Assembly: GCA_003996215.1 (NCBI GenBank)
Contig: QJPP01001935.1
Span: 310,001 to 374,000, forward strand
Direction of reading: 5' to 3'
DNA from: Jaltomata sinuosa
Taxonomy: Eukaryota > Streptophyta > Magnoliopsida > Solanales > Solanaceae
DNA: 64,000 bases
The notes under the pieces were generated by a model. The model had not been told where the DNA came from and searched no databases. It was given only the letters and a program-made list of their open reading frames with translations. Both the position numbers and the translations under genes were made by a program. Position 1 is the stretch's first letter. Every line of letters starts with the position of its first letter. This document shows, piece by piece, positions 35,428-46,074 of the stretch.

Positions 35428-35542
35428 GATACATCGCCCCAAGGCGTGATACATCGCCTCACCTCTGGATAATTACCTTTGATACATCGGGGCGATGTAT
35501 CACTAGGTGAGGCGATGTATCACGACCTGGAGCGATGTATCA
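35428..35542. repeat. GATACATCG foldback sequence
   Basis: Three GATACATCG copies (about 35428, 35448, 35481) are followed by three inverted copies CGATGTATC (about 35493, 35513, 35533). The arms GATACATCGCC...GTGATACATCGCCTCACCT pair over about 38-50 bases. The innermost pair is GATACATCG-GGG-CGATGTATC. It is GC-richer than its surroundings. Confidence 0.9.
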
Positions 35543-35797
35543 GAGTGTTTACATGTGGTATATTAAGTAATTAAAATAAAGTAGTGGGAGAGTTAATAAA
35601 TATGATAAGGAGATATGTCTCTTTTGGTAGTTTAGCCTTAAAAATAACCATTGCATTTATATATACCTACAAAGTATTGTGGGATATCTTGAACAAAATG
35701 AGCATTTGAGCGCATTCCAAAAATACATCATATTGGTACTAGTAAAGTCAAGAAAAAAGAGCAAAGAAATATTATGAGTGTTGCACTAACAATCTAT

Positions 35798-36211
35798 TGT
35801 TAGGGTTTGCCCTGATTTTCTTTCCTTATTTGAATTTTATCATAATTGTGTTTTAATTCAAAAAGGTTTTTTTGGTGGAAAAGGTTTTCTTGTAAGAAAA
35901 AATCTCTTCCATACTTAGTTAATTCTTTCTTGGAGGAGAAGTTTGGACTTCTATAAATTGAAGATCCTTCTTCTAATATCATAACACAATAACATCCACA
36001 GTGTAGTCTTTTAGAGAGCTTTGTTTAGGGGGAGATTTTCTCTCGATAGTTTTATATTTTCTTTTATGTTAGTTTTTCATATGTAGGTCAATTGGCCAAA
36101 CCATATCAATAATATATTTTTAGTATAGTTTTATGTGTCATCTGATTTATCACCTTGATGGTTTGCAACTATTAGCTTCCGCATGACGCCATCTCAATTT
36201 CAATCCCAACA
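35798..36211 (+). mobile_element. Ty1/copia-type solo LTR (414 bp)
   Basis: Starts TGTTAGGGTTTGCCC and ends CAATCCCAACA. The TGTTAGGGTT/CCCAACA ends and short length fit copia LTRs (recognition from memory). TATA box CTATAAATTG is at 35951-35960. Flanks TCTAT (35793-35797) and CCTAT (36212-36216) agree in four of five bases. No primer site or internal region is attached, so it is a solo LTR. Confidence 0.78.
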
Positions 36212-36241
36212 CCTATCCACATTGAACAGTTATTTTACATA

Positions 36242-37065
36242 GAGTTTAAGTTTTGTGCACTGCCAGTGTATCATTTTTTCACACCATCAGGTAATATTAA
36301 CCTGCTATAGCAGGTTACCAACTTATTTCTAATTAATTTTCTATTTCAGATTTTTTTTTCCTCCTCTCTCTCCTCTTCAAAGTTCTCCTTCATCCTCGAT
36401 CTCTCAACTAATTGTACCATAAACCACTCCCTGTTCCATTATCTCTGTTAATTAATGACTTGAAATCTCAAATAGTGAATAGGTAAATGATGATTAATTT
36501 TATCAATAAAGTTGAAGCCAATTGCTCTACATCTCCTATATCAATATTATCTTTTTGTTCTATCTCTTTAGCTTTTGAGTCTTCTTTCATTGTATTGATC
36601 TTTCAATCATTTTCACTCTTCCAAATAAGTTGCTACTCTTTTAAATTCTTTTTGTTGTTTGTCCCGATCATGACTTGCCATAATTTCAGAAGAAAAAGCA
36701 ACAACAATTAAGAAATTATTTGTGAGACTTCTCAACGTGAATTCGAATTTAGTTGAATTTTAGTACGAACATCGATCACTGGATAAGAAACCAAAGAAAA
36801 ACTTCTGATTTCATTATGATAGTGAGAAAATCGATGAAAAATTTCAAATTTAGAAAGAAAATAAAGTTGGTTAAGAAGATAACTACAAATTAATTTTGAT
36901 TAGAGCACAAAGAGGACTCAATTCTTTTACTATATTTTGCCGTAATTATAAATATCTTTAAAAAGTTATATTATTAATTACTTAATAAAGTTATCATGTT
37001 TGTCTTTAAAATTACCTGATGGTATAAAAAATCTTATACACTGAGAGTGCACAGAACTTAAACTC
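36242..37065. mobile_element. MULE-type MITE (824 bp)
   Basis: Terminal inverted repeats of about 55 bp begin GAGTTTAAGTTTTGTGCACT at the left and end with its near reverse complement at 37065. They are flanked by the perfect 9-bp duplication TTTTACATA (36233-36241 and 37066-37074). A 9-bp duplication is the Mutator superfamily signature. The interior is AT-rich with no transposase, so it is non-autonomous. Confidence 0.93.
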
Positions 37066-37074
37066 TTTTACATA

Positions 37075-37699
37075 TAGAAACAAGGAAATTGGAAGGAACA
37101 AAAGGTGCTTGAGCGATAGAGAGCGTGTGATAGAGAGAGAGAGTTGGAAAGATTTAGAGAGAGGAATTTTGCTATAATTGAAAACTAAAATCAAAGGTTG
37201 TAGTGGTTGGCTTAAATCACTATAAACTAAAAAGTATTTTTAAGTTAGATAATTATTTAAAAGTGTCTATAAAAACAATATTAGTGCTCCTAAATTGGCA
37301 AGTAACACAAAATTCTAAATATCCTCTCCCCTTATTCATTAGAATAATCACTTATGGTGGTGAGCTGAAAGACATGATTCTTCTTTTTTTTTTTAATATA
37401 TAAAAACTGAACAAAGCCAACAAAAAAAAAGAATAATCCGGATCTTTATAATATATGATCGCCCCTCACTTATTCATTTTCTTAGCCGACATATTTCTCC
37501 TCTCCCTATCTAATACAAGCTTTTCTTTTCTCTCTCTCTCTCACACACACCCTAAGACTTCTATGTCACCGCAAACTTCCTTGTTCTATTCTTTCGTACA
37601 ATCTTACTTCTATCATTTCTGGTACCATTGTTGCTCGATTCAATTAGAGGTGGGTCCTATCAGGATCTCCCCTCCTCCTTCTACTGGTAAAAGTGTAAT
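37075..37699. other. Spacer with GA and CT microsatellites
   Basis: GA-rich stretch at about 37120-37165 (GAGAGAGAGAG) and a CT/CA run at 37528-37550. Bases 37560-37700 could be a short leader and first exon, since a small open frame is followed by GGTAAAAG. Nothing else supports a gene. Confidence 0.45.
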
Positions 37700-38715
37700 A
37701 TAATAAATTGTGTATATACATTATTTAGTATGTATAAGATGCATAATAATGTATAATATGTACAAATAGTTATATCCACATTATAATATGTATAGCAGTA
37801 TTCCTTCTTCTTCTTGTTATTCTTTTTTTTTCACCTGTGCTTGAGCTTGGTTATCGCTAACTGAGTTTTGTTTTTAATTTGGTAATGGAGCTTAGCAAAG
37901 TGGTGATAGGAATGGTAAATTTTGGGGAAAATTGTGAAATTCATTGAGAGCAATTCGCTATGAGTGGAAGAGCATGTAGTAGAAATGTAATATATATACA
38001 CAGTGTATACACATTATGTAGTGTATATACATAATATATATAAAGCATATAAATAATATATAAATAGTGTATACCCACATTATGATGTATATATAAATGT
38101 TTCTCTCTTTAACTACTTGATCTTGGTTCTCGTTAGCTGAGTTTTGGTTGAATTGATCGCGAAGCTTAGCGGAAGTGGTGGCAGCGATGGTGATTTTTGG
38201 GGAAATTGGTGAAATTCACCAAGAGCATTTTTTTGTGAGTGGAGTGTGTAGTGAACATATAGTATATATACACTATGTATGCACATTATTCTATCTATAT
38301 GCATTACATATATATAAGGTGTATAAATAATATATAATATGTATAAATAGTGTATATCCACATTATAATATGTCTATGAATGTTTCCTCCTCCTCTTCTT
38401 CTCTTCATGTTACTCTCCCTCTTCTTCTTAGAAAAACTCAAGGGCTTGCTTGAGGTATTATTACCATTCCCTTCCATGAGATTATAAATTTTGGTATTTT
38501 TGAAGAATCATACTGAGAAAAATAAAAAATCTTTCTTGTTATTATTCTCCTTCCCCTCTTCTTTCCTCCTCTTTTCCATTTTTTTTCTTCCTCCTCCTTT
38601 TCTCCTTCTTATTCCTCCTGCTCCTCCTCTTCATTCTTATTACTTGAGTTTTTATTGAATTGGTAGAGGAGTTAGCAGAAGTGGTGGTAACACTGGTGAT
38701 TTTTAGGGAAGATGG
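37700..38715. repeat. Degenerate long tandem repeat (about 3 units)
   Basis: Three imperfect units share, in order, a TATATACATTATT-like AT block, a CTTCTTCTT-rich block, a CTGAGTTTTG block (37861, 38138, and a variant at 38643) and GTGGTGATTTTTGGGGAAA. Spacing is about 280 and 500 bp, the last interval containing an extra CTCCTC-rich stretch. The third unit is cut at 38715 by the LTR of element D. Confidence 0.75.
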
Positions 38716-39230
38716 TGTAACAATTTATTCTGTCATTATTAAAGGACACCTCATTGTGAGTGCGCGTTGTAAATTTTTTTGGAAATACGATCTCAAATTA
38801 ATATAGAGTGACGCGACAAAAAAAATTGGAATTTAAAATTTTGGGTTGGGCTGACATCATTCCACTATAGCAAACAAAAAATCGCTATAGAGGCAACGCG
38901 GTAGCGGCTGGCAGGTCGCTATAGTGGGATGACAGGACCAGTAACCCCAGAACAAGTTTTATAATTCTATTTTCTCCTCTTCAGTTGCGAAAAAGATGAG
39001 GCTTGCTCTAAAAACCCTCCTAGGGTTACCTCGTGTCCTTGGAACAATGGAGAGGAGGGATTTCTCATTAATGGGGTAAAACCCATGGGTTTTCCGCTGA
39101 TTGCATGCCAGAATTCACCTTCATTGAGTCAAAGTTCGCGGTCATGCCTCCGTAGCAGTTGTTTGACATCCAGGTAGGCTAGGTTTAATTGAGTAGTTTA
39201 GACCTGAGTTAAAAAGCATGAGCATGAGCA
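38716..39230 (+). repeat. 5' LTR of element D, truncated
   Basis: Aligns with 41583-42055 through CATTATTAAAGGACACCTC, the CCTCCTAGGGTTACCTC block and CCAGGTAGGCTAGGTTTAAT. Similarity ends at GCATGAGCATGA near 39230. It includes TCGCTATAG variants of the CCGCTATAGCGG palindrome. Confidence 0.82.
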
Positions 39231-39314
39231 TGACTCTGGGGTGGGGTCCTCTTCCTCTGCATCACTCAGGAAGGGAAAATCTCGCATATCCTCTGGCTCC
39301 AACTGGGGAAACTC

Positions 39315-40423
39315 CTAGTCAGGGACAACACATCTGAACATGGCCTTCATGGCCTTCATGGTCTTCCACATTTGTGCGAGCATGCAGTCCCGGGAGCCCC
39401 TCCTTCTCTTCTCCTCATCAAGCTCTCTGCGGAGCGCTACAAAATCATGGGCAGAGGGGGGTGGGGCTGCAGAGCCGGAAGGGGTGTGCTCTATATACCT
39501 CCTAATCGCATCCAAGTCCGCCTCCAGACGCCTACTCAAAATCGAGGGCTGGAACTAGGAGGGGAGGGAAACATCATCATCATTGGCTCCCTCTGCAGCC
39601 CGACTGCTCTCGGCCTCACTGACCTTCCTCTTCTTCTTCCTCTTAGATGAGATCACCTTCACCCGGAGTGGGTGAAAGGGGATATCCATCTCTACCTCAG
39701 CATCGGTCTCCTTCTCGGGCACCCCATCACACTGGCATAACTCAGATACCAGACCGAAAAGGTTAGGACCCTTCTTACTATCCTGGTAAAAGTCCCTCCA
39801 CTCTGACATGATTTGTGCCCCTACATTCAGCTGAATGCCCTGTATACCGCAGGCTGTCACCAAAGCCCGAGGGTAGGTCACGTCGGTAAGGTTACCCGAC
39901 GGACGAATCCTTTGGGATATCAGGTTCAACCACCTCCTAGCATCAGTTGAGAAATAGGCACTCGTGATACCCTCAGTAGTTGGCCAGTTGACCTGGTACC
40001 TAAACTCCTCCTCAATCAGAGTGTCCCGAAGCCACTTCATGTCTATCTTTAGGGCCTTATCTTCGTACCCAACATTGGAAACATGAGGCACCCCCAATAC
40101 CTCATTTATGGTCCGAAGATCCATACTGGGATATCCACTCCACTGATGCGGATGGTGGGGTTGGGGTCCTAATGCACTATAAAGAGCATGGCATAGAACT
40201 CCCTGACCCAGCCCGAGACCTCGGAAGGGAGACCCTCCACTAGTGGACCCCAACCAAACTCCTGGAGCTGGTTGTAAAATGCACGTGCCTTTTCTGCCAC
40301 CCCTCTCATAGAAAAGGCCCTCTTATAAGAGAACCCCATCCTCCGATAATCCAAAAATCTCTCCCGACTAGCATCTTCAAGAAATCTCTCGTAGGTTGGA
40401 GCATTTTCTTGGTTTATAGCCAT
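39315..40423 (-). pseudogene. Antisense extra ORF of Retand-type element (putative plant transposon protein)
   Basis: Three pieces run on the minus strand. 40423-40169 starts MAINQENAPTYERFLEDAS and includes RAFYNQLQEFGW and GWVREFYAML. After a frameshift, 40253-39555 carries INEVLGVPHVSN, MKWLRDTL, WPTTEGITSAYFSTDARRWL, RIRPSGNLTDVTYPRAL and IQLNVGAQI, then a basic KRKKKRKVSE tail. After an in-frame TAG (39555-39557), a helical segment runs to 39315. I recognise the RPSGN...T...FPRAL...GI.LNVGAQI pattern as the family annotated in plants as a putative transposon protein (from memory, Pfam Transposase_32 type). Its function is not established. It lies antisense to the LTRs. Confidence 0.8.
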
Positions 40424-41582
40424 TGGGATGTTGAATATGCAAAATCATTGAAAAAGGATTAAGTTAGAACTCATAAAGTGTTAAGAAATCGAATTCTGGA
40501 AAAAGGCCAATGCCTTGGATTGTCTAGGAGGCCACTACATGCGGGCTCCCGCTATAGAGAGTTGTGTCTCGCTACCACGATGTCGCTATAGCAAAAACAT
40601 TTCCGCTATAGCGGGGTCATTTTAGCTGGACAAGGCTGTTATAACGGCTTTCATCATTCCAGAAATTCAACAGGTGCAACAATGACACCTCTTGACAAAC
40701 ATTTCTGCTTTTTAACGTTTTGACTTCAAATCAGTGTTCCTAAAGTGCCCTAACACTAGTTTATGCAAAAATATAGGCATGATAACTCCTAAAACACGCC
40801 CAAATTGCCAATGCCAAACCAAAAATAACCCTTCATATTCTCTACCATTTTAAGCCCATTTTGGACATGAACTCCATAACTCTTATGCTTAGAATGCAGT
40901 GGAAGCGTTGTAAACATAAGGGAAGCAACCATGCTTCAAAGATTCAGCCAATCAACCCCCCCAAATTCGAAAATTATAAGACAAACCCACAGCCTATTCT
41001 ATTCAATAATTTCAAGTGTAAAACAAGCAACATTTCGTGTAATGAAGTAAAGTGATGAAATTTGTTGATAGTTATCTTATTTCCGATAATGGGAGCGAAG
41101 TGATCAGGGGAAGGAGGGAACTGTTTTGAGTGAAAGAGGGAGAAATGGGCGAGAACCCCATTTCTCACCCCTTTAAACTGTTAGATTCCACTATAGCGGC
41201 CCTATGCTACTATTGTGATGCCACTATAATGAAAATATTCTGATCCATTTCCTCGTAGCATGAGAATTTATTTTGTCCATTATGTTTTAAATCTTATCAT
41301 TTTGGTATATGAACGAGGCCCTAGACTTCTTGGGCGCTCGGGGAAGGGTTTCTCTAATTAGTCTTGCGCGACACAAAGGAAGGAAGATTCCTTGGCAGGA
41401 GCGGATTAGTAATAAAATTCAATTTAAAGTTTTAGTACTCCAAGGAAAATGAAAATTTGGTGGTTCTCATAAGTCTGTGAATGCGTTACCATGATAAGGG
41501 CGTAAGGTTCAATTTAGGCTCATACTGTTCTCTCCATAGCCGTGATCATTCAGAGATGAACGATGGGTAAATTGGTATTTGT
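40424..41582. other. Internal non-coding DNA of element D before its 3' LTR
   Basis: No coding region is visible. It carries a perfect CCGCTATAGCGG palindrome at 40603-40614 with variants nearby (40540-40600) and near 41195-41230. The stretch just before 41583 (AACGATGGGTAAATTGG) has no clean polypurine tract. Confidence 0.55.
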
Positions 41583-42826
41583 TGTAATAACCTGTTCCAT
41601 CGTTATTAAAGGATACCTCTTTATGGGTGTGGTTTATGGGAACTTTTGAAAATATGACCTCAAATTAATATGGGGTGACACGATAAAAAAATTTAGAATT
41701 TAAAATTTTGGGTCGGGCTGACATTATCCCGCTATGCGGCCGGCAGACTGCGATAATGGGATAACGAGACCAGTGACCCTAGTACGAGTTTTATAATTCT
41801 ATTTTCTCCTCTTTAGTTGCAAAAAGGACGAGGCTTACTCTAAAATCCCTCCTAGGGTTACCTCATGGCCTTGGAGCAATGGAGATGAGGTATTTTGCAC
41901 TAATGGGATAAAACCATGGGTTTTACGTTGATTGCACGCTAGAATTCACCTTCATAGAGTTAAAGTTCACGTTTATGCCTCCATAGCAGCTGCTTGGAAT
42001 CTAGGTAGGCTAGGTTTAATTGAGTAGTTTAGACCTGGATTAAAAAGCATGAGCATGACGTAGATTGACAGGAGATTGCAAGCTTAGGCCTTCGAGCATG
42101 GTGCTTGGATGGATAAAATGGATGGAAACCCAGTTAATTGAGTGGGAAATTGTTGTTATATCATAATATCGAAATTGCTCATGAAGTTATGTGTTTATTT
42201 TATTATTGTTCGTCCTTGCGTGATTAATGAAAAGGGATAGCACCTGGAATTCGAGCTAAACCAATATAAATGCTTGTTCATAAAGGGTGGTTAGCGTTGG
42301 TGGATTCTGAAGAATCTATGGTGGTAACCAGAGAAATGGAAACTAGTAATGTGCCAATTGTAGGATAAATAGTTGGTGGTGGGGTATGTCACCGGGTACA
42401 CGCGCAAGTCATTGGTCATCGTTTAAATGTAGTTAAAATCCAATTTGTGTTGTGTGTTCATGATAACTACTCCATATTATTACTTGTAGAAATACATGTT
42501 CAAGGAAAGTGAATTACTATTTGATATCCTGAGTGTTGATTACATGCAATGATTGTTTAATTGAAAGTTAGTTGGTTTTTACAAGTGTTGTTTCTATTAT
42601 TATTGTGGTTGTGATTGTGTTGATATCTTTCATTGTTATGGAATGTACCGGTATTTAGACATCTCCACGAGATTGATTGATATAAGGTTGGCAGACACTT
42701 GATGTTTGAGATTTAGTACATGAACAAGAGCTCGTCCCCTGCAGGTCATGGCTAGTGGGTGAACATAACTCTTAGCGCGTGTGTACATGTATTTGGTGAG
42801 TTTGACGGTTCCTTGAGTGAACCGGG
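41583..42826 (+). repeat. 3' LTR of element D, interrupted by element E
   Basis: Starts TGTAATAACCTGTTCC. The first ~470 bp matches 38716-39230 and the rest has no partner here. It ends at ACCGGG where element E begins. Its right end is not in the window. Confidence 0.78.
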
Positions 42827-45482
42827 TGTTGACACCCAATTTTTACCCTCCACTATTCGATTAATTATCGAGCTTCTAGATTTTGAACAATTTTAAATAA
42901 TTAATTAACAGAATTTTCCAAAATTAATTCCGGAGAGTATTCTATAATCTTCATGAATAAACATACGTCTACATATATTCATAATATATATAGATATATA
43001 TTGTTTCAAGAATTTTAGTAGATATTCAAAGGATTCACATGACCCAGCCCAATCCGCCCATTACTCTTCTTTTCCTCATTCTAACACAACACAAACAAAC
43101 GACCCCTTTGCCTATTCCTTTTCTTCGACGAAAACATCAAACCCAGTACCTCCTCCGTCAACCCAGCTACCAGACGACAACCATAAACCCTCCAAATGAC
43201 TCCAAATTTTTCCAAAGTTTCTATTAAGTTGGTTTGTACAAATTGTCGATCGTTAGTTTTCTGTTTGTTGATTAGCATGGTGTTCTCAATAACTTCTAGT
43301 TAGTTCACTGTTATCTCTTCATTTGTTTGGGTGTGCTTCTCTTGTTCCTGGTAAAGTAATGATCAAAATAGCCCTTAATAAATACTGAATTTCTCTTAAA
43401 ACCTTTCGTTTAATTCACTAAAAGTATGTCAAAAGAATGTATGGATATCCTCTTGGTGTTTTTTCTGTTGGTCTATGCGAGAAACAGTTACCTTTCTTTT
43501 GTTAATCTTAGGATCTTCCAGAGGCTAACCTTACATGCTATGGAGTTTTGAATGCTCGAGAAATCTGTAATACCTATGATGTCATAGGAACGTTTAAGAC
43601 CATTCTCAACCTGAAATTTCCACGACTAGGAGATTCTTGATAATGAATGCCGGTAGTCACTCAAAGAATAGACTGTTAAGTTCATAACATACTATTTTTC
43701 TGGTTATTTTATCATCTCGTTGCTTCTCAACTTCTTCTTGAAATTAAACTTCTTCTAGGATTTAGGTAAAGACTCAGTTTTACGTTAAAGTCCTATTTTC
43801 CCTCCGAATTCGACCCTGTTTGAGTTTTGCAGTTCATCCATTTTGCTCACTTCAATGTTTTGGCATGTTAAATGTAAGGAAATTGTTTTATTAAGACAAG
43901 AAACTCTTAAATTATTTAGATAGAATCTTAAATTGCCAAGTCCTAATACTACTTAGAAAGCAGAGTCATGATTTTGCAGTAAATCTTTTTCCTCGTTATT
44001 AATCTGGGGCTATTCCCTTATTCACTGGTCACTGGCTTCAATGCCTTTGTGTTTCAGTAACATTTCCCCATCCAAACTTAGTTGCATCCAATTTATTGAC
44101 TCTATTTGGAATTTATTTATTTCCGATGAATTGTTTTCCTTTTGATCATTTGTATGATTAGAAGAAAAGAACATGTTATAGTGAATTTGTGATGTTATAT
44201 AACTTCTTGTGAAAATTCTGTTCAGATCCTTCACTGTTTGATTTGAATTGAAGTGTTCCTCTGTTCCTTTTTCGTTAGAATCAGTAGAATACTAATCTTT
44301 ATCTCCTCTTCTTGTGCATGAATACTTCTCTTCGGGTCCATTTGGACTCCCACACCTGCATTTCTGATGGGCAAAGCCCAATCTCGAGTCAAAACCCACT
44401 TCAAGTCCAAGGAATGGACCAATATGCGAAGAAACAGGTTGGTATACACTCATATATACCCGTATACAGGTGAAATACAGTTGTATTCACCGTGGAGAGC
44501 TGATATACAAGTTTCAAAGAGTGATATAGAAGAAATTTGCAGAACTAGAAGCTGATATATAATTTTGAGAGTCAAAAACATGAAGTATACAGCTGATATA
44601 CAAGATGTATAGAGCTGATATACAAGTTTAAAAATAGACCAAGTCCATTAGATTCTAAGTCCAAGATATGGACAGATTTGACAACGGGCCTGAAAGCCCA
44701 ACTTCTCTACCCTCTCTTTATTTTATTTTTTATTTAATTTAGTTTGAATTATTTTGTATTAATTGTAACTAACTCTTTTATTTAAACTAAGTAGATCCCC
44801 AAGGCGTTGTCATTTTTAATTTTATCTCGGTTTTAGTTTTCTTGTAATTTTTTTTGTCCAAAACCTCGTCACTTAATTTAGTTGGGTTAAAATGAGTAAA
44901 AGTTGGATCTTGATTGATTTTGCTAAAAATGGACCTTTTCAAACAAAGATGCTTTTTTGCCTCCTTTCATGTGATCATTAATCTTCTTTAGACTTCGATT
45001 TATTCATAATGAGATGTTTTATCCTAAAAATTGTCTTGTTTAAACGAATTTTTCTTTATTCAAAATGTGCAACTCTTTTCTTTAATTAATAATTGTTCAA
45101 ATAAATTGGCAAGATTTTAAATCTTTAAAAAATCAAAGTTTTCATGCAAATTTCAACTCTTTCAAAATTGGTTCTTTTATGTTAGTCAAAAAATCATTCT
45201 TTGGCAAACCATTTTTTAAACGGGCGTTCTTAAATGCCTTAAACCCTTCTTAAGATGTTACTTGAACCCTTACTCATTTTCTCTAATTTTTAAGATTTAT
45301 TTTTGTTTTAATTCTTTGAAATTGTTTTAAAGTTTTTCTTAATTTCTTTATAAAAAAATTAAGTGGCGACTCTGTTTTGTTTAGAATTATTTTTAAATTT
45401 CTTGTAAAGTTTTGAAATAATTTCTAAGTGTCAAAATCATTTTTAATTTCCTTTTTATAAAATTTTGAAAAGGGATAAAACA
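42827..45482 (+). repeat. 5' LTR of element E, with ~0.8-kb promoter deletion
   Basis: 2656 bp, ending ATAAAACA. It matches 60555-64000 closely except for one gap at about 43217, where roughly 800 bp present in the 3' LTR (about 60944-61741) is missing. The lost part contains the TATA box. Near 44460-44640 it has several GCTGATATACAAG repeats, and at 45364 a TGGCGACTCTG primer-site-like motif lies inside the LTR. Confidence 0.9.
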
Positions 45483-45486
45483 GAAA

Positions 45487-45504
45487 TAGAGACTCTGCTG
45501 GGGA
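45487..45504 (+). other. Primer binding site of element E (Arg-tRNA-like)
   Basis: TAGAGACTCTGCTGGGGA, 4 bases after the LTR, resembles the TGGCGACTC...CTGGGGA site of Ogre elements (from memory). Confidence 0.65.
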
Positions 45505-46074
45505 TCTATTTAGGTTCTAACTAAAAATTTAAACTATTTTGACTAACTTTATGTGACTAACTATTCGAAATATTGTAATAGTTAGTAAATTTTGATTGAT
45601 GTTTTCTTATGTGTTTATTTATCGCAAGATATACTGTCATTGCATCTCATAGCATATTCCGCCACATGGCATGCAATTTTATTTATATTTTAGGGAGGTT
45701 CATGATCCCATGGCCTCCCACTATAAATACTATTTTCTCAAAAATACGATAGTTTACGGGTATGTCATGCGTCCAATGACTATCGTATTTTCAACCCAAG
45801 TTGTCCACTTGGGACCCGGTCTATTTCAAAACAAACCCACTCTAGACACCTAGGGTAGAGCGAAACTCAAACTCAATTTTAGGCATTGGCCTAGGACGAC
45901 CTAATACCTTAGGGGTATTGGGCCCATTAGAAAGACCGCCTTACGTCTATTGACCACGAGTCAATCACAGACATTCATGCTTGCTTGTTTAAATTTGAAG
46001 GAGTATATGCCATTTGAATTAATCCATTATCGTCTCAGAGGGGGGAATCTTACTTAATTTATTTATTTTGTAGG
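45505..46074 (+). other. Leader of element E
   Basis: Untranslated stretch before ORF1. No repeat or family is recognised. It ends in TTTATTTATTTTGTAG directly before the ORF1 ATG, which reads like a 3' splice site. Confidence 0.5.

Larger units (their letters stand above)
38716..42826 (+). mobile_element. Retand/Tat-type Ty3/gypsy element D, internally deleted
   Basis: Two related LTR copies start TGTAACAATTTATTC (38716) and TGTAATAACCTGTTCC (41583). The first breaks off at about 39230 and runs directly into internal DNA holding an ORF antisense to the LTRs. So gag-pol and the rest of the 5' LTR are missing. The second LTR is cut at 42826 by element E and would continue beyond the window. 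An antisense extra ORF close to the 3' LTR is a known feature of some Tat-lineage elements. Confidence 0.75.

Noticed and set aside
37455..37703. First exon of a host gene
   Set aside because: Only a short frame with a CT-rich leader and a weak donor; no downstream exon or family match is visible.
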